A stretch of 64,000 bases of DNA from Altererythrobacter sp. C41 (GTDB lineage: Bacteria; Pseudomonadota; Alphaproteobacteria; Sphingomonadales; Sphingomonadaceae): contig NZ_JAEVFE010000006.1 in assembly GCF_016803135.1 (NCBI RefSeq), positions 1 to 64,000 of the forward strand, written 5' to 3'. Position 1 is the first letter of the stretch. Each line of letters starts with the position of its first letter. Shown here in pieces: positions 1 through 6,890 of this stretch. Both the position numbers and the translations under genes were made by a program. The notes under the pieces were generated by a model. The model was not told the DNA's origin and ran no database searches. It saw only the letters and a list, made by a program, of their open reading frames with translations.

Positions 1-125
1 AGCATCACCGCGCTGTCCTTGCCCACCGAATACAACATCACAGGCCGCGACGCTTCCGCCGCAACCTCACGCATAATATGTACGCTCTCGGCCTCAAGCC
101 GCTCAAGATGGGTCAGGCGATGCAT
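1..125 (-). CDS. cysD: Sulfate adenylyltransferase subunit 2 (CysD), 5' end only
   Basis: Only the first 41 codons are in the window; the gene runs off the left edge. Reading leftwards from ATG at 125, the protein begins [14 protein letters not shown] and continues through [15 protein letters not shown] to GKDSAVM. This is the typical CysD N-terminus, including the SxGKDS PP-loop that binds ATP. CysD is the catalytic half of ATP sulfurylase, which with the GTPase CysN activates sulfate to APS. The start is placed where family homology begins; the Shine-Dalgarno is weak. Family assignment is confident despite the short length. The neighbouring cysN or cysNC gene would lie outside the window. 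Confidence 0.85.
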   Translation of the reverse strand, partial: MHRLTHLERLEAESVHIMREVAAEASRPVMLYSVGKDSAVM

Positions 126-303
126 CGAACAATGTCTTGAAGGCGATCTCTGCCAAGGAAAGGGATGCGACTGGCTAACGGATCGGCGCACAAGGGCAAA
201 AGGGATTTGCTTGAAAGGGACGAAGCGATCGTGTCCCGCGCCGGCAACCGCAAACGCGATGTTGACGAATCCGCGCCGATGATGGCAAGCGGGTCGGCGC
301 CGA

Positions 304-377
304 GCGGGTATAGCTTAGTGGTAAAGCCCCAGCCTTCCAAGCTGGTTATGCGGGTTCGATTCCCGCTACCCGCTCCA
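304..377 (+). tRNA. tRNA-Gly (anticodon TCC)
   Basis: A full cloverleaf can be drawn. The acceptor stem GCGGGTA (304-310) pairs with TACCCGC (367-373), followed by discriminator T and an encoded CCA (375-377). The anticodon stem CCAGC/GCTGG encloses the loop CTTCCAA, giving anticodon TCC, which reads GGA and GGG glycine codons. The T-arm carries GGTTCGATTCC. No integrase gene or duplicated 3' end is visible nearby, so there is no sign that this tRNA serves as an integration site. Confidence 0.97.
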
Positions 378-503
378 ACTCTTCTCTCATGACGTTCCTT
401 CCGGCCCCTGCATGGTCGGTACGCGTGCGCCGTCAGCAGTTCTCCTGAGCTCGGAACCAAGACCGGGCGCGGCCCATTCCCTTGGGCAAAAGGAGATTTT
501 TTG

Positions 504-1400
504 ATGGCGACACGATTCATCGATCGCGGTGAGCCGCAGCGATCGCAGTTCCTGACCGACAGCTTCCAGCGCGGGCTCGCGCATTGGAACCGCGAGCGCC
601 TGCAGCCCGGATTCCCCGGCGAGGCATGGCAGCGCGAGCTGGAGCGAGACTTGCGGATGCAGCGGCTCGAGGGCGCCTTCCTCGAAGGCTTGCGGGCGGA
701 GGTCGTCGCAGAGGCGGCCGAGGCGCCGACCGACGCGGACGGATTCATCGACTGGTTCGAAAGCCTGAAGGAAACCGGCCCTGGACAGGGCGACCCGCTG
801 TTCCCCTGGCTCGCCGAAGAGGCTGACATCGACCAGTTCCGCTGGTTCTTCGAGCAGGAAGCGGCAGGCGAGGCCGGGTTCGACGATCTCGTGGCCATGA
901 CGCAGGTCAAGTTGCCGGTGCGGCCCAAGCTCGAACTGGCCCGCAACTACTGGGACGAAATGGGCCACGGCGTGGAGAAGGGAATGCACGGACCGATGCT
1001 CGATGCGCTGGTCGAAACGCTGCGGGTCGATCCCGTGATCGAGAACACCGTGTGGGAGAGCCTCGCTCTCGCCAACGCGATGACCGCCATGGCGGCCAAC
1101 CGGCGCTATGCCTGGCACTCAGTCGGCGCGCTGGGCGTTATCGAGCTTACCGCGCCCGGCCGCGCCGCGCTGGTCACTAAGGGCCTCGAGCGGCTCGGCT
1201 TCTCGGGCAAGGAGCGGCGCTACTTCGCAGTCCACGCCGTGCTCGACGTCAAGCACAGTGAGGACTGGAACCGCGAGGCGATCCGCCCTGCGGTGGAGGA
1301 GGATCCGGCGCGCGCGACTGCGATGGCCGAAGGCGCATTGATCCGGCTCAAGTGCGGCGAGCGCTGCTTCGAGGCCTATCGCGCGCGGCTGTGGAGCTGA
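504..1400 (+). CDS. Iron-containing redox enzyme family protein (haem-oxygenase-like fold)
   Basis: A 298-residue protein that resembles the iron-containing redox enzyme / TenA-haem-oxygenase-like superfamily. These all-helical enzymes often bind a di-iron centre. Candidate ligand segments are FRWFFEQEAAGE, NYWDEMGHGVEKGMHG, YAWHSVGALGVIE and HAVLDVKHSEDW, all rich in spaced Glu and His on helices, as the family expects. No signal peptide or membrane segment is seen, so it is probably cytosolic. ATG at 504 is preferred to the overlapping TTG at 501 because AGGAG (491-495) sits at ideal spacing. The substrate is unknown. It ends convergent with panC, six bases away. Confidence 0.7.
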   Translation: MATRFIDRGEPQRSQFLTDSFQRGLAHWNRERLQPGFPGEAWQRELERDLRMQRLEGAFLEGLRAEVVAEAAEAPTDADGFIDWFESLKETGPGQGDPLFPWLAEEADIDQFRWFFEQEAAGEAGFDDLVAMTQVKLPVRPKLELARNYWDEMGHGVEKGMHGPMLDALVETLRVDPVIENTVWESLALANAMTAMAANRRYAWHSVGALGVIELTAPGRAALVTKGLERLGFSGKERRYFAVHAVLDVKHSEDWNREAIRPAVEEDPARATAMAEGALIRLKCGERCFEAYRARLWS

Positions 1401-1406
1401 CGGCGG

Positions 1407-2267
1407 TTAACCCGTGCCGACTGCCATATTGTCGATCAGGCGCGTGCCGCCGATCCGTGCGGCGACGAGCAGGCGGGCGGGCGTTTTGCCGAGATGGTCC
1501 AACCGAGCGAGGCTTGCCGCGTCGGCGATGTCGGCATAATCGACCGAGGAGAAACCGGCGTTCGTCAAAGCTTGCTCGAGCGCCCGCATGGTGATCCGCA
1601 GGTCCGCGCCCGCCTCGATCCGTTCGATCGCCTGGCGCATCGCGCGCGGCAGCGTCGCAGCGGCTTCCCGGTGCTCGGGCGAGAGATAGCGGTTGCGGCT
1701 CGACATCGCGAGCCCGTCCGCCTCGCGCACCGTCGGCACGCCGAGGATGGCATCGGCATGCGGCGCGGTGAGATCCAGATCGCGCGTCATGCGGCGGATC
1801 ACGGCGAGCTGCTGCCAGTCCTTCTCGCCGAACAGTGCGACATCGGGCCGCACCTGGTTGAACAGCTTGCAGACGACGGTCGCCACCCCGTCGAAATGCC
1901 CGGGGCGACTCGCACCGCAGAAGCCCTCGCTCACGCCCGCGACCGAGATCGTCGTGGAGAACCCTTCGGGGTACATCTGGGCCACATCGGGCGCCCAGAG
2001 GAGGTCGACGCCCTCTGCCTCCAGCAGGCGCTTGTCCTCCTCCATCTGGCGCGGATAGGCGTCGAGGTCCTCGTTCGGGCCGAACTGCGTCGGGTTCACG
2101 AAGATCGAGACCGCGACCCGATCGGCCCGTGCCCTAGCTTCACGCACGAGCGTCAAATGCCCTTCGTGCAGTGCGCCCATCGTCGGCACGAGCGCCAGGC
2201 TTTCGCCGCCACCGCGGAATTCCGCGACGGCCGTTCTCAACACATCAAGCTCGGTCGCGGTTTGCAC
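1407..2267 (-). CDS. panC: Pantothenate synthetase (pantoate--beta-alanine ligase)
   Basis: Joins D-pantoate and beta-alanine at the expense of ATP to make pantothenate, the precursor of coenzyme A. The 286-residue length is normal for PanC. Near the N-terminus is LVPTMGALHEGHL, which holds the HxGH nucleotidyl-transferase motif. It is followed by IFVNPTQFGPNEDL and FGEKDWQQL, and later by READGLAMSSRN, all PanC signatures. The GTG start at 2267 has GGAGG about ten bases upstream; the longer open frame beyond it would run into the divergent mipZ start. The ketopantoate genes panB/panE are not nearby, so the operon is split in this genome. Confidence 0.95.
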   Translation of the reverse strand: MQTATELDVLRTAVAEFRGGGESLALVPTMGALHEGHLTLVREARARADRVAVSIFVNPTQFGPNEDLDAYPRQMEEDKRLLEAEGVDLLWAPDVAQMYPEGFSTTISVAGVSEGFCGASRPGHFDGVATVVCKLFNQVRPDVALFGEKDWQQLAVIRRMTRDLDLTAPHADAILGVPTVREADGLAMSSRNRYLSPEHREAAATLPRAMRQAIERIEAGADLRITMRALEQALTNAGFSSVDYADIADAASLARLDHLGKTPARLLVAARIGGTRLIDNMAVGTG

Positions 2268-2352
2268 GTCTCCGGGGCCTCCGATAAAGCGAGCACGGGG
2301 CCGCTTAGCCGCTGGCGCCCGGCAATGACAACAGACAGAAAGCCTGCCCGCA

Positions 2353-3162
2353 GTGTCCGCCAAAGTGTCGCAGCGCCCGCACCGGATCGTATTCGCCAAC
2401 GAGAAGGGCGGAACCGGCAAGTCGACCACCGCGGTCCACGTCGCGGTCGCGCTCGCCTATCGCGGGGCCAAGGTCGCCGCGATCGACATCGATTCGCGCC
2501 AGCGCACCATGGACCGCTACTTCGAGAACCGCGCCGAGACCGAGCAGCGGCGTGGGGCCACCTTGCCCAGCGCGCGCTGTGAAGTGTTCTGCGGACAGGC
2601 GATCGAGGAGTTCGACGAGGCGCTCGAACGGGTGGGCGAAGGGGCCGACTTCCTCGTCATCGACACGCCGGGCCGCGACGATCTCCTCGCGCGCCACGCG
2701 GCGGTCGGCGCCGACACGCTGGTTACGCCGCTCAACGACAGCTTCGTCGATTTCGACCTGATCGGCCAGGTCGATCCCGAGACGTTCAAGGTCCGCCGAT
2801 TGAGCTTCTATGCCGAGCTGATCTGGGACACGCGCAAGACGCGCGCGCTCGAGCGGCGGCAGGAAATCGACTGGGTCGTCGTGCGCAACCGCACCGGCCA
2901 TGTAGAGGCGCGCAACATGCAGCGCATCGAGCGGGCGCTTGCCGAACTTTCGAAGCGGGCGGGCTTTCGCGTCGCGCGGGGCCTGTCGGAGCGCGTGATC
3001 TACCGCGAGCTTTTCCCGTCGGGTCTGACGCTGCTCGACAAGGGGCACCTGGGCGAACTCGGCACCAGCCATCTCGTCGCGCGGCAGGAGCTGCGCACGC
3101 TCGTCGCAGGGCTCAACCTGCCCGAACCGGCGAGCAAGGCGGCAGAGCTGGAGCCCGCCTGA
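2353..3162 (+). CDS. mipZ: MipZ-type division-site ParA-family ATPase
   Basis: A 269-residue P-loop ATPase of the MipZ branch of the ParA/MinD family. The deviant Walker A KGGTGKST lies at residues 18-25, followed by AAIDIDSRQRTMDRYFENR, a segment typical of MipZ rather than chromosome-partitioning ParA. FLVIDTPGRDD is the Walker B region. In Caulobacter, MipZ forms a gradient from ParB at the poles and inhibits FtsZ assembly, restricting the ring to midcell. The start is GTG; an in-frame GTG four codons downstream is possible because the Shine-Dalgarno is weak. It is divergent from panC, and the J-domain gene follows four bases after its stop. Confidence 0.85.
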   Translation: MSAKVSQRPHRIVFANEKGGTGKSTTAVHVAVALAYRGAKVAAIDIDSRQRTMDRYFENRAETEQRRGATLPSARCEVFCGQAIEEFDEALERVGEGADFLVIDTPGRDDLLARHAAVGADTLVTPLNDSFVDFDLIGQVDPETFKVRRLSFYAELIWDTRKTRALERRQEIDWVVVRNRTGHVEARNMQRIERALAELSKRAGFRVARGLSERVIYRELFPSGLTLLDKGHLGELGTSHLVARQELRTLVAGLNLPEPASKAAELEPA

Positions 3163-3165
3163 CCC

Positions 3166-3453
3166 ATGCTGCGGCTGATCGTTATCCTTGCGGTCGTATC
3201 GATCGGCTGCCGGATGATCTTCGGCAAGTGGCCGTGGGACTATCTGCGACCCGCTTCGACGCGGGGCCAGGCGCTGTTTCGCGCGCGCAAGCTGCTGGGT
3301 GTTGGCGCCCGTGCCGATCGCGGGGAAATAATCGCAGCCCACAAGCGTTTGGTGGCCATGGTCCACCCCGACCGGGGCGGGACCAGCGATCAGGTGCACG
3401 AGGCGAATGCCGCGCGCGACCTGCTGCTCGACGATCTGCCCGACCAACATTGA
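3166..3453 (+). CDS. Small membrane-anchored J-domain protein
   Basis: A 95-residue protein with an N-terminal hydrophobic stretch (residues 1-20) and a short C-terminal J-like domain. RKLLGVGARADRGEIIAAHKRL is followed by the diagnostic HPD tripeptide at residues 67-69 and a final helix. It is far shorter than DnaJ and resembles DjlA/TIM14-type J proteins that stimulate DnaK at a membrane. It starts four bases after mipZ and is probably co-transcribed. The HPD motif is strong evidence for Hsp70 stimulation; the client is unknown. Confidence 0.8.
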   Translation: MLRLIVILAVVSIGCRMIFGKWPWDYLRPASTRGQALFRARKLLGVGARADRGEIIAAHKRLVAMVHPDRGGTSDQVHEANAARDLLLDDLPDQH

Positions 3454-3479
3454 AGGGCCGCTGACGCTGAAGGGAGCGT

Positions 3480-4883
3480 ATGACTTACAACTTCGACCCG
3501 ACCATCCTGCGCGAATACGACATCCGCGGCATCATCGGCGAAACGCTCGGCCCGGATGACGCGCGCGCGATCGGCCGCAGCTTCGCAACTCTTCTGCGCG
3601 AGGCCGGCGGCAGCAAGGTGGCGGTCGGCTACGACGGCCGGGTGAGCTCGCCGACGCTGGAGCACGCACTGATCGAAGGGCTCACGGCGAGCGGGTGCGA
3701 CGTCGTACGGGTTGGCATGGGGCCGACCCCGATGCTCTACTACGCCGAAGCCTCAGCCGAAGAGGTACATGGCGGCATTCAGATAACTGGCAGCCACAAC
3801 CCCCCCAACTACAACGGCTTCAAGATGGTCTTTCAGGGCCGGCCGTTCTTCGGGGAGGACATCCAGCGGCTCGGCCGCGTCGCCGCCGAAGGCGCCTGGC
3901 GCGACGGGACCGGGACGGTCGAGGAACGCGCGATCCTGGACGAGTACATCGAGCGGCTGCTCTCTGGCCTTGGCGGTGTGGAACCTGCAGCGATCGAGAG
4001 GCTGCGCGTCGGCTGGGATGCCGGTAACGGCGCCGCGGGCCCTGCGCTGGAAGCGCTCGCCGCCCGCCTCCCGGGCGAGCATCACCTCCTCTACACCGAC
4101 GTCGACGGCGACTTTCCCAATCATCATCCCGATCCCACGGTCGAAGCGAACCTGGCGGACCTGCGCACGCTCGTTGCCGAGAAGGATCTCGACTTCGGCA
4201 TCGCGTTCGACGGCGACGGCGACCGCATCGGTGCGATCGACGGCGAAGGCCGCGTGATCTGGGGTGACCAACTACTGATGATCTACGCCGAAGACCTCCT
4301 CGCAAGACTACCTAATGCGACGGTCATCGCCGACGTGAAGGCCAGCCGTGCGCTGTTCGATCACGTCGCGCAGCACGGCGGAACACCGGTGATGTGGAAG
4401 ACCGGCCATTCGCTGATCAAGTCCAAGATGAAGGAAACCGGCGCGCTGCTCGCGGGCGAGATGAGCGGGCACGTGTTCTTCGCCGACGACTATTATGGCT
4501 ACGACGATGCTCTCTACGCAGGGGTCCGCCTGCTCGCCGCCAGCGCGCGGCTCGGCCGCTCGGTGACCGAGCTGCGGGGTGCCATGCCGGCGATGGTCAA
4601 CACGCCGGAGATGCGCTTCCAGGTCGACGAGACGCGCAAGTTCGCCGCGATCGGCGAGGTCAAGGCGCGGCTGGCGGACAGTCCGGCTGACGTCGACGGC
4701 ACCGATGGGGTGCGCGTGACCACTGCGGACGGCTGGTGGCTGCTGCGCGCCTCCAACACGCAGGACGTCCTCGTCGCCCGTGCAGAAAGCGAGAGCGAGG
4801 AAGGGCTGGAGCGTCTGATCGCGCAGATCGACGAACAGCTTGCCCTTTCGGGCCTCGCGCGTGGAGCACAGGCAGGGCACTAG
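3480..4883 (+). CDS. Phosphomannomutase/phosphoglucomutase (alpha-D-phosphohexomutase)
   Basis: A 467-residue member of the phosphohexomutase superfamily that interconverts hexose 1- and 6-phosphates, supplying mannose-1-P or glucose-1-P for LPS and exopolysaccharide. The catalytic phosphoserine loop TGSHNP is at residues 103-108, the Mg-binding DGDGDR at 244-249 and the sugar-binding GEMSGH at 326-331. A C-terminal phosphate-binding loop, LLRASNTQDVLVAR, completes the four-domain layout. N-terminal FDPTILREYDIRG is typical of AlgC/ManB-type bifunctional enzymes. ATG at 3480 follows AGGGAG at 3471-3476. Substrate preference (Man versus Glc) cannot be read from sequence alone. Confidence 0.92.
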   Translation: MTYNFDPTILREYDIRGIIGETLGPDDARAIGRSFATLLREAGGSKVAVGYDGRVSSPTLEHALIEGLTASGCDVVRVGMGPTPMLYYAEASAEEVHGGIQITGSHNPPNYNGFKMVFQGRPFFGEDIQRLGRVAAEGAWRDGTGTVEERAILDEYIERLLSGLGGVEPAAIERLRVGWDAGNGAAGPALEALAARLPGEHHLLYTDVDGDFPNHHPDPTVEANLADLRTLVAEKDLDFGIAFDGDGDRIGAIDGEGRVIWGDQLLMIYAEDLLARLPNATVIADVKASRALFDHVAQHGGTPVMWKTGHSLIKSKMKETGALLAGEMSGHVFFADDYYGYDDALYAGVRLLAASARLGRSVTELRGAMPAMVNTPEMRFQVDETRKFAAIGEVKARLADSPADVDGTDGVRVTTADGWWLLRASNTQDVLVARAESESEEGLERLIAQIDEQLALSGLARGAQAGH

Positions 4884-4903
4884 ATCCCATAGGGGAGGGA
4901 ACG

Positions 4904-5740
4904 ATGAAGAACGGTATTCTGGCGGCGCTCATGCTGTTTGCGGCGGCACCGGCGCTTGCACAGGACGAGAGCCCGCCGGCTGCGGACGCGTCGCCGGACA
5001 TGGAGGCGCTTGCGTCCGCATTCGGCGAGATGTTCCCGGCCGCGCCGCTCACGCCCGAGCAGGAGGCGCGCCTGCCGGCGGCCCAGGCGGTGGTCGCGCA
5101 CATCTTTCCTCCCGGCACCTATGCCCGGATGATGGACGAGATGATGGGGCCGATGATGGACTCGATCCTCGGCTCGATGGCGCAAATTCCCATCGCGCAG
5201 CTCGCCGCGATCGCCGGCATGGAGCAGGCGCAGGTCGCCGCGATGGGCGAGGGGAAGCTGGGCGAGATCATGGCGATCGTCGATCCGGTGTACGAGCGCC
5301 GCAACGCGATCGCGTCGGACGTCATGATGGAGATGATGGGCGACGTGATGAAGCGGATCGAGCCGTCCTACCGCGAGGGGCTGGCGCGTGCCTACGCCGT
5401 GCGCTTCGCACCGTCCGATCTCGCAGAGCTTGAGCGGTTCTTCCAGACGCCGGTGGGCAGCCGCTACGCGGCCGAATCGATGCTGATCTATGCCGACCCG
5501 CAGGTCATGGCCGCGATGAACGAAGTCATGCCTGCCGTGCTGGAGATGATGCCGGCGATGATGGAACAGATGCAGCAGCGCATGGAGGGCCTTCCCGAGC
5601 CGCGCGCCTTGTCCGACCTGAGCGATGCCGAGCTGCAGCGGTTGTCGGCGCTGCTGGGTGTGCCGGCGGAGGAACTGCGTGCCAACGCGGCGGAAAGCGA
5701 GGCGGCGGCGGAAGGCGAAGCGCCCGGCGACGGTGCCTGA
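4904..5740 (+). CDS. Exported DUF2059-family protein, methionine-rich
   Basis: A 278-residue protein with a clear Sec signal peptide (MKNGILAALMLFAAAPALA, cut before QDES). Its C-terminal half carries the DUF2059-like helical pattern, YREGLARAYAVRFAPSDLAE followed by a phenylalanine/glycine stretch and a run of Met-rich helices. Long segments are dominated by Met and Glu (MMDEMMGPMMD), and the tail is alanine/glutamate-rich. The function of DUF2059 proteins is unknown; they are common periplasmic proteins in sphingomonads. ATG at 4904 is chosen because GGGGAGGGA sits just upstream and the signal peptide starts there. It lies 20 bases downstream of the phosphohexomutase gene and may share its transcript. 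Confidence 0.75.
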   Translation: MKNGILAALMLFAAAPALAQDESPPAADASPDMEALASAFGEMFPAAPLTPEQEARLPAAQAVVAHIFPPGTYARMMDEMMGPMMDSILGSMAQIPIAQLAAIAGMEQAQVAAMGEGKLGEIMAIVDPVYERRNAIASDVMMEMMGDVMKRIEPSYREGLARAYAVRFAPSDLAELERFFQTPVGSRYAAESMLIYADPQVMAAMNEVMPAVLEMMPAMMEQMQQRMEGLPEPRALSDLSDAELQRLSALLGVPAEELRANAAESEAAAEGEAPGDGA

Positions 5741-5743
5741 CGC

Positions 5744-5771
5744 AAAAAGGGCCCGGACGCGCCGGGCCCTT
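5744..5771 (-). terminator. Intrinsic terminator of the BON-domain gene
   Basis: AAGGGCCCGG (5747-5756) and CCGGGCCCTT (5762-5771) form a perfect 10-bp stem with a five-base loop. On the minus strand the stem runs into TTTTT (5748-5744), so it terminates the leftward BON gene. It may also help end the convergent DUF2059 transcript, although there is no U-run in that direction. Confidence 0.85.
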
Positions 5772-5794
5772 CGCGTTGCAATGGCGGAGGTGGA

Positions 5795-6670
5795 TCAGAT
5801 CGCCGTGCCCTCGTCGATCGGCGTGCCGGCATCTTCGTTGCGGTAGCTGCGCACGTTGACCCGCAGGTTGTTCTGCACGTGCCCGACACCGGACACGTCC
5901 TCCGCGCAGTCTTCCGCGCGGCGCTTGTCGAAGCGGCTGCCGACGGTCCCGTCGAGCGTGACTTCGCCGTTCTCGACCGTCACCTGGATGCCGCTGGCGT
6001 CGAGATTCCAGTCGTCGGTCAGCGTATCGCACACATCCTCGAGGATGCGCTGGTCCGAACGGGTATAGTTGGTGGGGCCTCGGCCGCGGTGATCCATCCG
6101 CCGGCGGCGCGCAGCGTCCTCGTCGCCGAACCAGCTCGCGACCTCGTCGCCCGCGCGGTCGAGAAAGCCGCGCTCTTCATAGCGGTCGGTATAACCGGAA
6201 TGCGGTTCCGCATCGTAAGTACCGGAGCCATAGGCGGCCGACATGCCGCCGAACCCGGCGCCGTATCCGCCATAAGGCCGGCGGTTGCCGGCCGAGAAAT
6301 CCCCGCCTGCCTGATCGCTCGCGGTGAAGCTCGAGAAACCGCGCCCTTCGCCGGTGTCGTACCGCGCCGGGCCATAGCTCGAACGATAGCGGGACTGCTG
6401 CGCGCCGCGCCGGTCCTGGCGCTCCTGTTCGCGCCAGCCGCGTTTCTGCATGTCGGTGTAGTCGCGTTCGCGATAGTCGTCGCGGTAGCTGCGGCGTTCG
6501 CCCATCTGGCCGGCGAGCGGTTCGTCGTAGCGATCCTCGCGGTAATCGGGCTGCCCGTAGCGGTCGGCCTCGAACTGGTCGGCCTGCGTGTAGTAGTCCT
6601 CGCGGTCGTAGCTGCCGCGGCGCCTTTCGCCATAACGGTCGCCCGGGCGGTAGTCGTTCCTGTAAGCCAT
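5795..6670 (-). CDS. BON-domain protein with long charged N-terminal region
   Basis: A 291-residue protein. The first about 180 residues are low complexity and very rich in Arg, Asp, Tyr and Gly (DDYRERDYTD, GGYGAGFGG) and are probably disordered. The C-terminus (about 195-275) is a BON domain, with LDASGIQVTVENGEVTLDG and a closing segment VGHVQNNLRVNV; this fold is thought to bind membranes or phospholipids. No signal peptide is visible, which is unusual for OsmY-like BON proteins but common in the sphingomonad SWFGDEDAxRRRR subgroup. ATG at 6670 follows AGGAGAG; the open frame upstream of it looks non-coding. It is divergent from the helicase gene. Induction by stress is plausible but not shown. 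Confidence 0.8.
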   Translation of the reverse strand: MAYRNDYRPGDRYGERRRGSYDREDYYTQADQFEADRYGQPDYREDRYDEPLAGQMGERRSYRDDYRERDYTDMQKRGWREQERQDRRGAQQSRYRSSYGPARYDTGEGRGFSSFTASDQAGGDFSAGNRRPYGGYGAGFGGMSAAYGSGTYDAEPHSGYTDRYEERGFLDRAGDEVASWFGDEDAARRRRMDHRGRGPTNYTRSDQRILEDVCDTLTDDWNLDASGIQVTVENGEVTLDGTVGSRFDKRRAEDCAEDVSGVGHVQNNLRVNVRSYRNEDAGTPIDEGTAI

Positions 6671-6890
6671 TGGTCTCTCCTGAAGTTCTCGGGGAAGCTC
6701 CGGCGCGCCGCCTGGGGGGACGGCCGCGTCGCCCTGTTGCATGAAACCAATGCGCGAGCGGGCGGATCGTTGCCCGGCCGGGCGCATGCGGACCGCGCTT
6801 CGGCGACGGCATGTGGTACCGTCGCCGGAACCTTTCGCATCGCGCAGGAATCTGGTGCAGTGGAGGCCATGCACGATCGTTGCTCCGCAC

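Noticed and set aside
304-377. tRNA-Gly as an attachment site for an island
   Set aside because: No integrase, no repeated tRNA 3' end and core genes continue on both sides.
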